64,000 nt of DNA from Stigmatella aurantiaca (GTDB taxonomy: Bacteria > Myxococcota > Myxococcia > Myxococcales > Myxococcaceae), in assembly GCF_900109545.1 (NCBI RefSeq), contig NZ_FOAP01000003.1, forward strand, positions 488,473 to 552,472, written 5' to 3'. Each line of letters opens with the position of its first letter. Within the stretch, counting starts at the first letter, position 1. Shown in pieces: positions 63,342 to 64,000 of the stretch. Under the pieces are notes generated by a model. The model searched no databases. It was given only the letters and a program-made list of their open reading frames with translations, and had not been told where the DNA came from. Made by a program: the position numbers and the translations under genes.

Positions 63342-63837
63342 AAGGGGGGTGAATTTCCTCAGAAGAGGTGCGGACAACGGGGCCGGGGATTGTCGGGTGC
63401 GTGGATACCCCGGGCAACTGCTTTGACAGCCCTTCACGAGGAGCGCACCGCGTCAGGGGTTGGGATTGGGCGGCCCTCGCGCGGCTGGGTTCAAAGGCAA
63501 AGCGCCAGGGAAAGCGGAGGCGGTGAACCCTTGCGGCCGGCGTGGGCGGCAAGGCGGTGGGCGTGGGCGCCGTCCGTCCGGAAGGCGGCCCGGGGCGAAA
63601 AAGTGCCGGCCCCCGCTGGCGCCAATGTAGGACCAGTGCCTACTTATCAGGACCCAGGGGCTACGACTCCAATCCAGTAGCCGAGGGCAGCATCTGCAGC
63701 AGCGCGTGAGGGGCGAGTTGTAACTTTTGCCCTCCGTCGCGGCGAGCACGAGCCCAATCCATCCAGCAAGTGGTTGAAATCACGAGGCCTGGCCCTTCGG
63801 GCCACGCTGGCACGCGTGATGCTAAGACTCTTTCCCG
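63342..63837. other. Intergenic stretch, no gene seen
   Basis: About 500 bases with no convincing coding frame. It holds a 6-bp stem hairpin TGGCCC-TTC-GGGCCA (63790-63804) and, in the last 30 bases, a sigma-54 promoter match. An inverted repeat GTAGG...CCTAC lies near 63627-63644. Confidence 0.4.
63808..63823 (+). promoter_or_regulatory. Sigma-54-type promoter pointing out of the window
   Basis: TGGCACGCGTGATGCT fits the consensus: TGGCACG at the -24 element, GC at 63821-63822 exactly ten bases after GG (63809-63810). The -12 half reads ATGC in place of TTGC. Transcription would start near 63834 and run into the G-rich tail. Confidence 0.5.
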
Positions 63838-63845
63838 AAGCGAAC

Positions 63846-64000
63846 GCGGGGCAGGACGGGGCGGTACGGGGCAGGACGGGCGGGACGGGGCGGGTAGGAC
63901 GGGGCGGTACGGGGTAGGGCGGGTCGGGCGGAGCAGGACGGGGGGGGGCGGGGCAGGACGGGCGGGGGGGGGGAGGGGGGGGAGGACGGGGCGGGGGGGG
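63846..64000. repeat. G-rich degenerate repeat at the window end
   Basis: Loose 10-base units of the kind GGGGCAGGAC and GGGGCGGTAC decay into long G runs in the last 60 bases, with almost no T. It could be a true G-quadruplex-forming repeat, or a poly-G artefact at a contig end. Confidence 0.5.

Noticed and set aside
63600..63760. tRNA-like cloverleaf in the terminal intergenic region
   Set aside because: Short stems such as GTAGG/CCTAC are present, but no T-loop GTTCGAAT-type sequence or consistent acceptor stem.

Overview
The window is high-GC DNA (roughly 70%) from a myxobacterium (Myxococcota, most likely suborder Cystobacterineae). Evidence: the parA-parB-bactofilin block with TGTTCCACGTGGAACA parS sites as in Myxococcus xanthus; Sit-type polymorphic toxin lipoproteins; an Imm11 immunity protein; four large Ser/Thr kinases; two enhancer-binding proteins; a PLL-type lectin; and a PilY1-like adhesin. 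I see no tRNA, rRNA, CRISPR array or transposase. Nearly all long opposite-frame ORFs are GC-driven shadows.

Region 1 (1-19.9 kb) is the origin-proximal block. mnmG (gidA) and rsmG (gidB) are normally close, but here about 12 kb of accessory genes separate them: a Sit-like toxin/immunity pair, an ADYC-like secreted protein, a kinase-STAND-FGE fusion, a GAF/AAA+ regulator facing an RCC1-repeat lipoprotein across a palindrome and a sigma-54-like promoter, and a lysozyme-like protein. Three co-oriented DnaA boxes lie just upstream of rsmG. A membrane kinase follows, then five parS sites, parA, parB, a bacM-like bactofilin and a lipoprotein, which appear to form one operon.

Region 2 (19.9-28.3 kb) has egtB-egtD (ergothioneine) divergent from a polymorphic-toxin island. 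The island holds a SitA5-like AHH nuclease lipoprotein with Imm11, then a second lipoprotein/partner pair bracketed by a direct repeat. Next is a sensor-kinase-like protein that has lost its phosphoacceptor histidine and the N-box asparagines.

Region 3 (28.3-38.2 kb) encodes a secreted propeller lectin, a Gld-type ABC transporter operon (ATPase, permease, GldG-like, DUF4340), and a TonB-domain/TonB-dependent-receptor fusion with a lipoprotein partner.

Region 4 (38.2-43.7 kb) is locally less GC-rich and looks acquired: a phage-like small protein, a Fic protein with a C-terminal winged helix beside a large palindrome, a Cys-tailed Ser/Thr kinase, a possible small membrane protein, and an ABC-type ATPase plus TOPRIM-like protein that resembles two-gene anti-phage systems.

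Region 5 (43.8-64 kb) has a kinase-TPR protein, a sigma-54 regulator, small envelope proteins, a LytS/LytR-type two-component pair, a macrolide-type glycosyltransferase, an orphan PilY1-like adhesin, a nitrilase-like/zinc-ribbon fusion and a secreted GH31 glucosidase. The last 160 bases decay into poly-G and may be a contig-end artefact, just after a good sigma-54 promoter match.
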